Shown here in pieces: positions 42,160 through 50,574 of a stretch of 64,000 nucleotides of DNA (position 1 is its first letter; the number at the start of each line of letters is the position of its first letter). This DNA comes from Flagellimonas profundi (lineage in GTDB: Bacteria > Bacteroidota > Bacteroidia > Flavobacteriales > Flavobacteriaceae). The notes beneath the pieces are model-generated. The model saw only the letters and a program-made list of their open reading frames with translations. It searched no databases and was not told where the DNA came from. The stretch is taken from contig NZ_JAFLNM010000003.1 in the NCBI RefSeq assembly GCF_017313275.1, forward strand, positions 219,261 through 283,260, written 5' to 3'. The translations under genes and the position numbers were made by a program.

Positions 42160-42876
42160 TTAAAAAGTAAGTTGGCTAGGTGAAAAAGGCACCTCAAAAA
42201 ATTTGTCGTTCAACAAATCCAAGTGGCGCATCACAATTTCCTCACTATCCAAAATGGCTTGGGTTACACTGAAAGTTTTTAGACCCGAATCCCGATCAAT
42301 TATAAATCCGTTTTCAAAATCGTCATAATTATTAGAGTGAAAGTTGACCACCTCATTCGCAGATATTTGGGAATTTTCATCAATAAATCTCTGAAAAAGC
42401 TTTCTTCGGTGTTCAATTATCTCATCTTTATAAAGCGTAGCGGAAGACCAAATATGGTTTTTTGTTGCATCCAACGGTCTATAATATTTCTGATGGCCGT
42501 CCCATCTAAACTCCAGCAAGCTACCATTGAACAACACCAAGGTGAAAGGTTCTATGTGAAGGAGTGGCATTTCCTGAAGCAAATGATAAGGTTGTTCGGA
42601 TGCGATTACATCCAAAAGCACCAAGCCCCGGCTACGGGCATAATTTCCAGTTGATGCGTGGTTCACGAAACCACCATTAAGAAGCACCGCCACCGAACCA
42701 TTTTCGTTCAGGGCAAACCAAGTGCCGCCCGCTTTTGGATCCTTTGGAAAAAGCACCTTGACCGAACCTATGGTTTCCTCTTGTGGCTGCAAGGCCAAAG
42801 GTCTTGAAATATGTTCATCGCGGTTGGAGGTAATTAGTCGCCGACTCCCTGAAGATATAAAACTTACTGTGCACAT
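42160..42876 (-). CDS. NRDE family (TANGO2-like) protein
   Basis: A 238-residue protein that begins M-C-T-V-S-F and has the family-defining S-N-R-D-E at about residues 17-21, then G-G-T-W-F-A-L-N and V-L-L-N-G-G. The N-terminal Cys2 recalls the Ntn-hydrolase-like fold of the family. TANGO2 homologues are linked to heme or lipid handling in eukaryotes; the bacterial role is not settled. Its start overlaps the DinB gene by 13 bp, and the ATP-grasp gene follows after 5 bp. Confidence 0.85.
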   Translation of the reverse strand: MCTVSFISSGSRRLITSNRDEHISRPLALQPQEETIGSVKVLFPKDPKAGGTWFALNENGSVAVLLNGGFVNHASTGNYARSRGLVLLDVIASEQPYHLLQEMPLLHIEPFTLVLFNGSLLEFRWDGHQKYYRPLDATKNHIWSSATLYKDEIIEHRRKLFQRFIDENSQISANEVVNFHSNNYDDFENGFIIDRDSGLKTFSVTQAILDSEEIVMRHLDLLNDKFFEVPFSPSQLTF

Positions 42877-43349
42877 GCCTTTCGGTATTGTAGGGTAGAT
42901 GGTGCCACCCCAAAAGATTCCGGAATTTCTTGTTCTGAAAAATGCTTAATGCCCACTTTGATCAATGCCTGATGATGAATCGTATGCTCCAAATTATACA
43001 TGACTTCCCTAAAATAATTGGAATCCATACAGTTTTCCTCTCCCGCCAACTCATAACTGATTTTGATGGCCTTATTCGGTTTTTTCAAATGCTCTTGAAT
43101 GTATGTCAACCGATCCAGTGCATAATTCAAATCCTGTTCGATCTTTAGATTGCGTTCCCTACGATCATAGGAAACATCCGAAAGCTCGTATCCATGTATC
43201 AAACAAAGATATAGCTCTATAATATGCCGGGTGTGCTGCCCAATAGTGGCATTGGACAATATATGACATGATTGGGAATAACAATCTTTGGGCAGGTCGG
43301 CCAACACCTGCTTAAACTGCTCCAAAGTTTGCAAGGAAGAATTGAACAT
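42864..43349 (-). CDS. DinB/YfiT-like superfamily protein
   Basis: A 161-residue four-helix-bundle protein of the DinB superfamily. The metal-binding histidines appear as Q-H-T-R-H-I-I-E-L-Y in the first part and E-H-T-I-H-H-Q-A near the C terminus. The superfamily includes metal-dependent thiol S-transferases such as bacillithiol transferase BstA and mycothiol or glutathione-dependent isomerases. Its own function is unassigned. It is the first gene of the DinB-NRDE-ATP-grasp operon. Confidence 0.75.
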   Translation of the reverse strand: MFNSSLQTLEQFKQVLADLPKDCYSQSCHILSNATIGQHTRHIIELYLCLIHGYELSDVSYDRRERNLKIEQDLNYALDRLTYIQEHLKKPNKAIKISYELAGEENCMDSNYFREVMYNLEHTIHHQALIKVGIKHFSEQEIPESFGVAPSTLQYRKACAQ

Positions 43350-43414
43350 GATGTTTAGTTATTGGTTGTTTTATTCGTTTTTTGATGAATTTGAGTATAA
43401 GATAGAAAGAATAT

Positions 43415-43858
43415 TCAATTCTTTATTTTCTCCCAATTTTTATCCGCTTGGGAAACTAAATTGTTGGGAGATGAGTTAAGCCAAAAATCCAAAGTGTTAT
43501 TTTTCCCCCTGTTGTAAAATAGGTAAAGTTTTCCTTTTCTTATTTCATAGGTTTCGGGGTCCACATTTACCTTTTTACCGTTTATGGCCACAGCATACGC
43601 ACAATAGCCTCCGTATTTGGGCACATAAGCAGATGGGTCATCCTTAAACGTATCCAAATTTTCCTGGTTATGAAACTTGAACATGGCTCCATCATAAATT
43701 GTAGAAAACTCCTTTTTTCCCTCCATTGGAACCCCAACAAAATACGATACCACATCATAACCGTTAACGGCGTACCCGTTCTTCGTATTGTAATCGGTGT
43801 TTTGGGCTAAACCACATGTTCCCATTACCAAAAAAAGAACCACTAAAATTTTATTCAT
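43415..43858 (-). CDS. Secreted YHS domain protein
   Basis: A 147-residue protein with a signal peptide (M-N-K-I-L-V-V-L-F-L-V-M-G-T-C-G-L-A-Q) and a YHS-type domain: V-N-G-Y-D-V-V-S-Y-F (35-44), then Y-D-G-A-M-F-K-F, Y-V-P-K-Y-G-G-Y-C-A-Y-A and V-D-P-E-T-Y. YHS domains often bind metals; its single domain cysteine (G-G-Y-C) is a candidate ligand. It is transcribed separately, 65 bp upstream of the DinB operon on the same strand. Confidence 0.85.
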   Translation of the reverse strand: MNKILVVLFLVMGTCGLAQNTDYNTKNGYAVNGYDVVSYFVGVPMEGKKEFSTIYDGAMFKFHNQENLDTFKDDPSAYVPKYGGYCAYAVAINGKKVNVDPETYEIRKGKLYLFYNRGKNNTLDFWLNSSPNNLVSQADKNWEKIKN

Positions 43859-44103
43859 AACACTCGGTTTACTATCCTCAGGCGTTCAAACAATTGCCCG
43901 AACAGATTAGTTTAGTCACGAAGAATGTGGATTCCTTTCAATATTTTTTGCCTTTCATCGAGGAATTTTCCAATTACGTCTAAACATTGTCAGTTACGGG
44001 TTTTATGGCGTACTAATCAACTACCTTGACCGTTAGAAAATTAAATTAGAAATCAGGATTTCACTTTCCCAAAGAGTGGTTCCTATCTAATAATACCTAC
44101 TTA

Positions 44104-46503
44104 ATGCGCTATTTAGTCCCCCATACATTATATAATAGGATAAGTATCCTTTTATTTCTGATTATATCCACCGTTTTCAACGCACAATCCCAGGAAAACA
44201 TCAATGATGAGGATGTTGTTTCGTTACGTCCAATAACTTCGGTTTTACTGGCAGGGCAAAAAGACTATCGTTTTGAAGAAGTCAGGAACAATCCCAAGCT
44301 GGAGTTTGTTCCATTGACAAGTTTAAAGGAAAATCTGGGATTTTCAAGTGACAACTATTGGCTGACCTTTTCCTTGCAAAACACAACGAACCAATACAAA
44401 CAATACTATTTGGAAACCGCACGCCCCATAACGGATGTGGTAAACCTATTTCTTGTTGATGACACCAATACCGTTGAAAAACAATATAGCGGCGATAAAA
44501 TTCCCTTTTCCAAAAAAACGGTACAGCACAGAAAATCCATTTTTGATATAGGGCTTAGGCCAGGTCAAAAAATACAGGCCTACATCCACCTAAAAAGTGA
44601 TGGCGAAGTAGTAATGTTTCCCATGAAACTTTATCAAGAGGCGAGTTTTTTAAACCTTACCTATAAAGAGCAGGTATTTTATGGCTTCTTTTATGGTATT
44701 TTGATTCTGGCTTGCATCATATACCTATTTTTCTTTTTCGCCCTAAAGGACAAGGCATTTATTTACTATGCGCTCTATGTGCTCTTTATAGCATTGATGC
44801 AATTTTCTTTGGATGGATTTTTTCATCAATATTTTACGCCGCAAGGTGGTTGGCTTTCAGACAGATCGGTTTTACTCACCGCATTTGTTTCGCTCTTTTT
44901 CTTTGGAAAATATGGGGATACTTTTCTTAACCTAAAGAAAAACAGTCCGTTTTTACATAATGCGAACAAAATAATGGGCCTGGCCATAGCCATTGGTGTT
45001 TTGCTTTTGGCCATACCATCCAATTTTGAGTATTGCTATCCTATGGCCAATGCAATCGGAATTTTGGTGCTGGTTCACATGATAGCCTCATTGGCCGTAA
45101 TGAAGTTCAAAAAACAAAAGGTAGATATCTTCTTTGTAATCGGTATTTCCTTTTTGGTGCTAGGTTTTGTGGTTTTTATCCTGAACAATTTCAATACCAT
45201 AGAAAACTCCTTTTTTACGAGCAACGGCACCAAATTCGGAATCGGTTTTGAGATCATATTCCTATCCATATCCATGAGCAATAGGATTCGAAATCTTCGG
45301 ATGGAAAATGAGCAAAACCAAATGCTTGCACTACAGCGTGCAGAGGATATGAACGAAATAAAATCGTCCTTTTTATCCAATATCAGCCATGAGCTTCGAA
45401 CGCCCCTCAACTTGATCATGGGCGTAGCTACCTCATTACAGGAAAATAAAGAGGAAGAAAATCTAGATGAAAAGTGTAAGATGCTTCTAAGTTCCTCAAA
45501 AAACTTATTGGGCTACATTGAGGATATATTGGACTTTACCGTGATTGAAAAAGGAGACCAAGAATTAAAAGAAGTCCCTTTTGATTTAAATGCTACGCTA
45601 CAAAAGATTCTGAAATTACAGGAAAAGAAAGCAACGACAAAAGGCTTGGCTTTTAATACATTAATCTCAGATGATTTACCGGCCAGAATTGTTGGGGACA
45701 AAGCAAAATTGGCACAGATTCTCAACCATCTTTTGGACAACGCCGTAAAGTTCACTAATAAAGGAAGTGTAGCTATTGAAGTAGTCTGCAATAAAAAAGG
45801 TGACCGAGCTAAAATAGACTTCAGGATTAAAGACACGGGTATTGGTATTTCGGAAGAAAAAATGAGTACGATATTTGAGTCCTTTACCAAAAAGTCCTTT
45901 AGGGACAAGCGTGAGTTCAGCGGTTTAGGCTTGGGTCTTTACATCGTCAAAACCTACGTTGATCTCCAAAAAGGAACGATAAACCTTAAAAACAACCCAA
46001 AACAGGGCACTATTTGTGAGCTGAGCTTAGGCTTTGAGATTGATGAAGATAAAGCATCTGTTCCAGACAAATCCCAAGCATCGATTTCCAAGGTACAAAT
46101 GGAAACCGGAAACATTCTGTATGTCGAGGACAACAAAATGAACCAGACCGTTGTAAAACTTTTATTTAAAAAGAATTGGACCAAGGCCAACCTGACCATC
46201 GCGAATAATGGAAAAGAGGCACTGGAAATAATGAAAGAAAAAACATTTGATATGATTCTAATGGATCTTCAAATGCCAGAAATGGACGGTTTTGAAACAA
46301 CTTCCATGATTAGAAGTGGCAAGGCCAACTGCGATACACAAATTCCAATTATCGTGCTTACAGCCGACAACACCAGTCAAACCAGAAAAAAAATATTTGA
46401 ACTGGGGGCAAACGATCTGGTTACCAAACCTGTTAACGGTCCACTACTTTTCTCCAAAATGAACAAAAACGCAACTATCAAAGCTATTGGCAAAGTTGCT
46501 TAG
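44104..46503 (+). CDS. 7TMR-DISM hybrid sensor histidine kinase/response regulator
   Basis: A 799-residue membrane sensor. A signal sequence (about 12-28) is followed by an extracellular 7TMR-DISMED2 ligand domain (about 35-180; Y-W-L-T-F-S-L-Q-N), seven membrane segments (about 190-395) and a short coiled coil. HisKA follows with His429 in S-H-E-L-R-T-P-L-N. The HATPase domain has N-box Asn546 (L-L-D-N-A-V-K-F) and G-box G-L-G-L-G-L-Y-I (607-614). The C-terminal receiver domain has Asp721 in M-D-L-Q-M-P-E-M-D-G. No DNA-binding output domain or adjacent regulator gene is present. DISMED2 domains are expected to bind carbohydrate or other small ligands; the ligand is unknown. Confidence 0.93.
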   Translation: MRYLVPHTLYNRISILLFLIISTVFNAQSQENINDEDVVSLRPITSVLLAGQKDYRFEEVRNNPKLEFVPLTSLKENLGFSSDNYWLTFSLQNTTNQYKQYYLETARPITDVVNLFLVDDTNTVEKQYSGDKIPFSKKTVQHRKSIFDIGLRPGQKIQAYIHLKSDGEVVMFPMKLYQEASFLNLTYKEQVFYGFFYGILILACIIYLFFFFALKDKAFIYYALYVLFIALMQFSLDGFFHQYFTPQGGWLSDRSVLLTAFVSLFFFGKYGDTFLNLKKNSPFLHNANKIMGLAIAIGVLLLAIPSNFEYCYPMANAIGILVLVHMIASLAVMKFKKQKVDIFFVIGISFLVLGFVVFILNNFNTIENSFFTSNGTKFGIGFEIIFLSISMSNRIRNLRMENEQNQMLALQRAEDMNEIKSSFLSNISHELRTPLNLIMGVATSLQENKEEENLDEKCKMLLSSSKNLLGYIEDILDFTVIEKGDQELKEVPFDLNATLQKILKLQEKKATTKGLAFNTLISDDLPARIVGDKAKLAQILNHLLDNAVKFTNKGSVAIEVVCNKKGDRAKIDFRIKDTGIGISEEKMSTIFESFTKKSFRDKREFSGLGLGLYIVKTYVDLQKGTINLKNNPKQGTICELSLGFEIDEDKASVPDKSQASISKVQMETGNILYVEDNKMNQTVVKLLFKKNWTKANLTIANNGKEALEIMKEKTFDMILMDLQMPEMDGFETTSMIRSGKANCDTQIPIIVLTADNTSQTRKKIFELGANDLVTKPVNGPLLFSKMNKNATIKAIGKVA

Positions 46504-46506
46504 AGT

Positions 46507-46551
46507 TTAAACCAAAAAAGCACGCTGCAATAGCGTGCTTTTTTGGTTTAA
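46507..46551. terminator. Bidirectional terminator, 20-bp perfect stem
   Basis: TTAAACCAAAAAAGCACGCT pairs perfectly with its complement at 46532-46551 around loop GCAAT. A and T tracts on both sides allow termination of the histidine kinase (plus) and of tRNA-Arg (minus). Confidence 0.92.
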
Positions 46552-46554
46552 CTG

Positions 46555-46628
46555 TGACCGCGGAAGGATTCGAACCCTCAACCCTCAGAGCCGAAATCTG
46601 ATATTCTATCCAGTTGAACTACGCGGCC
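46555..46628 (-). tRNA. tRNA-Arg (anticodon UCG)
   Basis: A 74-nt cloverleaf: acceptor GGCCGCG/CGCGGTC (one G-U pair) with discriminator A; D-arm region GTTCAACTGG; anticodon stem TCAGA/TCTGA with loop TTTCGGC, giving anticodon TCG (46592-46594); T-arm GAGGG-TTCGAAT-CCTTC. CCA is not encoded. It reads CGN arginine codons, mainly CGA. It is followed on its strand by the strong terminator at 46507-46551. Confidence 0.96.
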
Positions 46629-46639
46629 GTCTTATTATT

Positions 46640-47092
46640 TTAAGAACTCAATTTATCTTTTACAATAGTGGAAATGGTCTTTCCATCGGCCTGTCCGGCC
46701 AATTCTTTGGAAACAATGCCCATTACCTTGCCCATGTCCTGCATACCGGTAGCTCCCACAGAATCAATGGTCATTACAACCACTTTTTCAATTTCCTCTT
46801 CGGTAAGCTGTTCGGGCAAAAACTTTTCTATTACGGCAACTTGGGCCAATTCTGGCTCCGCCAAATCCTCCCTGTCTTGTTCCTTGTAGATCACAGCGCT
46901 ATCCTTGCGCTGTTTCACCAATTTTTGAACCAATTTAATCTCGTCTTCTTCCGATAGCCCAGCTCCACCGCCTTTATCGGTCTTTGCCAATAAAATGGCA
47001 GACTTCACAGCTCGCAAAGCTTCCAGGGTAACGGTGTCCTTTGCCTTCATTGCGGCCTTCATTTCTGTCATCACCTTTTCTTGCAAACCCAT
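46640..47092 (-). CDS. GatB/YqeY domain protein
   Basis: A 150-residue YqeY protein, corresponding to the C-terminal tRNA-contacting domain of GatB as a separate polypeptide. Signatures are A-L-R-A-V-K-S-A-I-L, E-I-E-V-I-E-K-F-type helices seen as V-A-V-I-E-K-F-L-P-E-Q-L, and M-G-K-V-M-G at the end. A role in tRNA-dependent amidation or tRNA binding is assumed, not shown. I chose ATG 47092; a TTG at 47101 is the only extension. It follows ftsZ at 98 bp, separated by a terminator. Confidence 0.93.
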   Translation of the reverse strand: MGLQEKVMTEMKAAMKAKDTVTLEALRAVKSAILLAKTDKGGGAGLSEEDEIKLVQKLVKQRKDSAVIYKEQDREDLAEPELAQVAVIEKFLPEQLTEEEIEKVVVMTIDSVGATGMQDMGKVMGIVSKELAGQADGKTISTIVKDKLSS

Positions 47093-47115
47093 GTGTTCCA
47101 ATTTAGTTCGCGAAG

Positions 47116-47154
47116 ATAAAAAATAAACCCGAAAGTTTTTCCACTTCCGGGTTT
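47116..47154 (-). terminator. Rho-independent terminator after ftsZ
   Basis: AAACCCGAAAGT / ACTTCCGGGTTT stem (one mismatch) around TTTTCC. On the minus strand it is followed by ATTTTTTATC. It closes the dcw operon. Confidence 0.85.
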
Positions 47155-47190
47155 ATGGTTTCCATTAAAATGGAGTTAATTTAAACACTA

Positions 47191-49212
47191 CTAATCAACA
47201 TTATCGTGCAAAAAAGAGTTGTTGGACCGCAACTGTAGATCGTCGTTGCTGTCTTCTCCCAAGGTAGTCCTGGATACTCTCTGTTCTTTTGGAACATCAT
47301 TCAGGTCCACCCCTTGGCGCTTATAAGCAGGCTCCTTTTCAATGTCGTCTATACTGTTCCTATTGTTCTGGAACTTATAATTAAAGTTTTTCAACTTTCT
47401 CCTACGTTCATCGGCACGATCTTTTAAGATATCGCTGATGGAACTGTTCATGGGGTCAAGACTACTAATGGTTTCTTCATTTTCACCTGAGCCCTTATTT
47501 TCACTTTTTTCTTCAACCTCTACTGTTTTCTTCTCAAAAACAAGCTCATTCTCCACCATTTTTGGTTCATGGGTTTCTGCTTTTGATTTGGCTCCGGTCA
47601 ACTTTTCCTCCAACTCCATGTACTCTTCAAGGTCGTATCTGGTCTCCCCCTCTTTCTTGTATTCCAAAACAGGTTTTACCTCCACATAATCGTTCACTTC
47701 TACATCCCCTAAACCATCATCGTCCAAATTAAAGGTTACCGTATGCTCTTTCTCATCTTCACCTTCTTTGTCTTGGCTGTTTAGCGGCATATCAAAGCTT
47801 AATGTGAACTGGTCCTCATTGCTTTTTGACGGCACTTCCTCTGCATCAACTACATCTATATTGTTGATCACGTTTTTGGCTTCAATGATCACAAAGTCAT
47901 CTTCCACTTGTTCAGCAAGCACTTCTTCATAGAATACGTTAAAGTTTCTGATGTAACTGGTTGTTGGGATCAAGTCTGGGTCCTTTGCCTTCATTTTAGG
48001 GGCATTTTGCTCTTGCTCCTCCTCCATATCCAAGGTGTGTTTTACCACTTGTGCTTCCGGTTCGGGAGTTGATTCTGGCTCAGGCTCGGGCTCGGGGGCC
48101 GTAGTTTTTTCAATTTTAACCTCCTGTACCGATGTGGCCTCTGGTGTTAAATCCTGCTCAGCGGTTTGCTCATCTTCCAAGGTGTAAAAAACCTTTTTGG
48201 ACTCCGTATTTACAATATTGTCCTGTTGGTCCACATTAAAGCCCGTGGCGATAACTGTTACGGCAATGGCTTCGCCCAAGCTTTCGTCTTCACCGACACC
48301 CATAATAATATTGGCTCCATGACCTGCTTCAATCTGGATATGATCATTGATCTCACCGATTTCATCGATGGTAATTTCCTGAGAACCTGAAACAATGAGC
48401 AACAATACGTTTTTGGCGCCGTTGATCTTGTTATCGTTCAACAATGGCGAATCCAACGCTTTCATAATGGCCTCGGTGGCCCTTGCTGAACCTGATGCGG
48501 CAGCAGACCCCATGATGGCCGTACCACTATTGGAAAGTACGGTCTTTGCATCCCTAAGGTCAATATTTTGTGTGTAGTGATGGGTTATTACCTCTGCGAT
48601 ACCCCTAGCCGCAGTGGCCAAAACTTCATCTGCTTTAGAGAAACCGGCCTTAAACCCAAGATTACCGTATACTTCTCTAAGTTTGTTGTTGTTGATAACG
48701 ATCAAGGAATCCACGTTGGCACGCAATTTCTCAATCCCCATTTGCGCCTGTTTGTTACGCATGGCCCCCTCGAACTGGAACGGCATGGTAACGATACCAA
48801 CCGTAAGAACATCCATTTCCTTGGCGAGCTTTGCGAGTACAGGGGCAGCACCTGTACCGGTTCCACCACCCATTCCAGCAGTAATGAAAGCCATTTTGGT
48901 ATTGTGCTCCAACATAGCCTTTAAATCGTCCATACTCTCCAAAGCGGCCTGTTCACCAATTTCTGGGTTGGCTCCAGCTCCCAATCCTTCGGTGAGGGAT
49001 ACCCCTAATTGAATCTTATTGGGAACGGCACTGTTTTGCAATGCCTGTGCATCGGTGTTGCAGATCACAAAATCCACTCCGTTGATACCGGCCTGGAACA
49101 TGTGATTGATGGCATTGCTGCCACCGCCTCCTACTCCGATAACTTTAATTACGTTGCTTTTGTTCTTGGGCAAATCAAAAGCGATGTTGTCAAATTCAGT
49201 GTTCTTACTCAT
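47191..49212 (-). CDS. ftsZ: Cell division protein FtsZ with long acidic C-terminal region
   Basis: A 673-residue tubulin-like GTPase that forms the division ring. The globular domain (about 1-330) has G-G-G-G-S-N-A-I-N and the tubulin signature G-M-G-G-G-T-G-T-G-A-A-P. The remaining 340 residues are an acidic, Pro/Glu-rich linker far longer than in E. coli FtsZ (383 residues in total). A conserved-peptide-like motif, E-P-A-Y-K-R-Q-G-V-D-L (627-637), sits about 36 residues before the end instead of at the C terminus. Last gene of the dcw operon, 27 bp after ftsA. Confidence 0.97.
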   Translation of the reverse strand: MSKNTEFDNIAFDLPKNKSNVIKVIGVGGGGSNAINHMFQAGINGVDFVICNTDAQALQNSAVPNKIQLGVSLTEGLGAGANPEIGEQAALESMDDLKAMLEHNTKMAFITAGMGGGTGTGAAPVLAKLAKEMDVLTVGIVTMPFQFEGAMRNKQAQMGIEKLRANVDSLIVINNNKLREVYGNLGFKAGFSKADEVLATAARGIAEVITHHYTQNIDLRDAKTVLSNSGTAIMGSAAASGSARATEAIMKALDSPLLNDNKINGAKNVLLLIVSGSQEITIDEIGEINDHIQIEAGHGANIIMGVGEDESLGEAIAVTVIATGFNVDQQDNIVNTESKKVFYTLEDEQTAEQDLTPEATSVQEVKIEKTTAPEPEPEPESTPEPEAQVVKHTLDMEEEQEQNAPKMKAKDPDLIPTTSYIRNFNVFYEEVLAEQVEDDFVIIEAKNVINNIDVVDAEEVPSKSNEDQFTLSFDMPLNSQDKEGEDEKEHTVTFNLDDDGLGDVEVNDYVEVKPVLEYKKEGETRYDLEEYMELEEKLTGAKSKAETHEPKMVENELVFEKKTVEVEEKSENKGSGENEETISSLDPMNSSISDILKDRADERRRKLKNFNYKFQNNRNSIDDIEKEPAYKRQGVDLNDVPKEQRVSRTTLGEDSNDDLQLRSNNSFLHDNVD

Positions 49213-49239
49213 GACAGTTGTGTTTCTCTATTGGGGTTA

Positions 49240-50571
49240 TTATTCTGCATTGTCCAAAAAGTCCTTCAACTTTTCTGACCATTTGTCAAAAATGGATTTT
49301 CTCTCCGTATGGGTAGCGGCTGCACTTGCTTTGGCACCCATATCGTTTTCTTGGCCAACCAAAACCTCTTCTTCATGCGCCTCCTCTTGGTGCGCTATCC
49401 GGTCTTTCTTTTTGGCCTCCAAGGAATTCATCAGCAATCCAACAGCTGTAGCGTACAATGGGCTCGCCACTTCCTCGTCCGAGTCTCCGGCAAGGTGCTC
49501 ATTGGGGTAACCGATTCTTGTGTCCATACCGGTAATGTATTCCACCAATTGCTTTAAATGTTTCAATTGGCTACCACCACCCGTAAGTACAATTCCTGCG
49601 ATCAATTTTTTCTTTTGTTCTTCGTGTCCGTAGTTTTTGATCTCCACATATACCTGCTCCACAATCTCCACAACACGGGCGTGGATAATTTTGGAAAGGT
49701 TTTTCAATGTGATTTCTTTGGGCTCACGGCCTCTTAGTCCAGGAATGGAAACGATTTCATTGTCCTTGTTCTCTCCTGGCCAAGCGGAACCAAATTTTAT
49801 CTTCAATAGTTCGGCCTGCTTCTCAATAATGGAGCAGCCTTCTTTAATATCCTCGGTAATTACGTTACCTCCGAACGGGATTACGGAAGTGTGGCGGATA
49901 ATTCCATCCTTAAAAATGGCAAGATCTGTGGTTCCACCACCTATGTCAATCAAGGCGACACCTGCTTCTTTTTCTTCTTGGCTCAAAACCGCATCTGCTG
50001 AGGCCAAAGGTTCCAACGTAATGTTCCCTAGATCCAAACCTGCACTTTTGATACACCTTCCAATATTTTTAATGGACGATACCTGCCCTACTACTACATG
50101 GAAATTGGCTTCCAACCGTCCACCGTACATACCAACGGGCTCTTTTATTTCGGATTGACCGTCCACTTTGTACTCCTGTGGCAATACATGGATGATCTCC
50201 TCCCCGGGAAGCATTACCAGTTTATACACTTGGTTGCACAATTTGTCCAGATCCTCGTTGTCTATGACTTCCTCAGAATTTGGCCTAGTGATATAATCGC
50301 TATGGTGCAGGCTTCGGATGTGCTGTCCTGCAATACCCACGACAACGGAACCAATTTTGAGTCCCGAATTTAATTCGGCCTGTTCCACCGCTTGTTGAAT
50401 GGATGATATGGTCTGTGTGATATTGTTGACCACTCCACGGTGAACACCCAAACTTTTTGATCGTCCGGTGCCCAAAATTTCAATTTTTCCATACTCATTT
50501 TCCCTACCGATGATGGCTACGATCTTGGTAGTTCCAATATCCAATCCAACTGAATAATTACCTTGTTCCAT
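49240..50571 (-). CDS. ftsA: Cell division protein FtsA
   Basis: A 443-residue actin-like ATPase that links FtsZ to the membrane and to FtsN/FtsQ-type proteins. It begins V-G-L-D-I-G-T-T-K-I (phosphate-1 motif), with A-L-I-D-I-G-G-G-T-T-D-L (phosphate-2) and I-V-L-T-G-G-G-S-Q-L (adenosine motif). The C terminus, F-D-K-W-S-E-K-L-K-D-F-L-D-N-A, is the expected amphipathic membrane-targeting helix. It has an extra His/Glu-rich stretch near residue 395 (H-Q-E-E-A-H-E-E-E-V). Confidence 0.96.
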   Translation of the reverse strand: MEQGNYSVGLDIGTTKIVAIIGRENEYGKIEILGTGRSKSLGVHRGVVNNITQTISSIQQAVEQAELNSGLKIGSVVVGIAGQHIRSLHHSDYITRPNSEEVIDNEDLDKLCNQVYKLVMLPGEEIIHVLPQEYKVDGQSEIKEPVGMYGGRLEANFHVVVGQVSSIKNIGRCIKSAGLDLGNITLEPLASADAVLSQEEKEAGVALIDIGGGTTDLAIFKDGIIRHTSVIPFGGNVITEDIKEGCSIIEKQAELLKIKFGSAWPGENKDNEIVSIPGLRGREPKEITLKNLSKIIHARVVEIVEQVYVEIKNYGHEEQKKKLIAGIVLTGGGSQLKHLKQLVEYITGMDTRIGYPNEHLAGDSDEEVASPLYATAVGLLMNSLEAKKKDRIAHQEEAHEEEVLVGQENDMGAKASAAATHTERKSIFDKWSEKLKDFLDNAE

Positions 50572-50574
50572 AAT

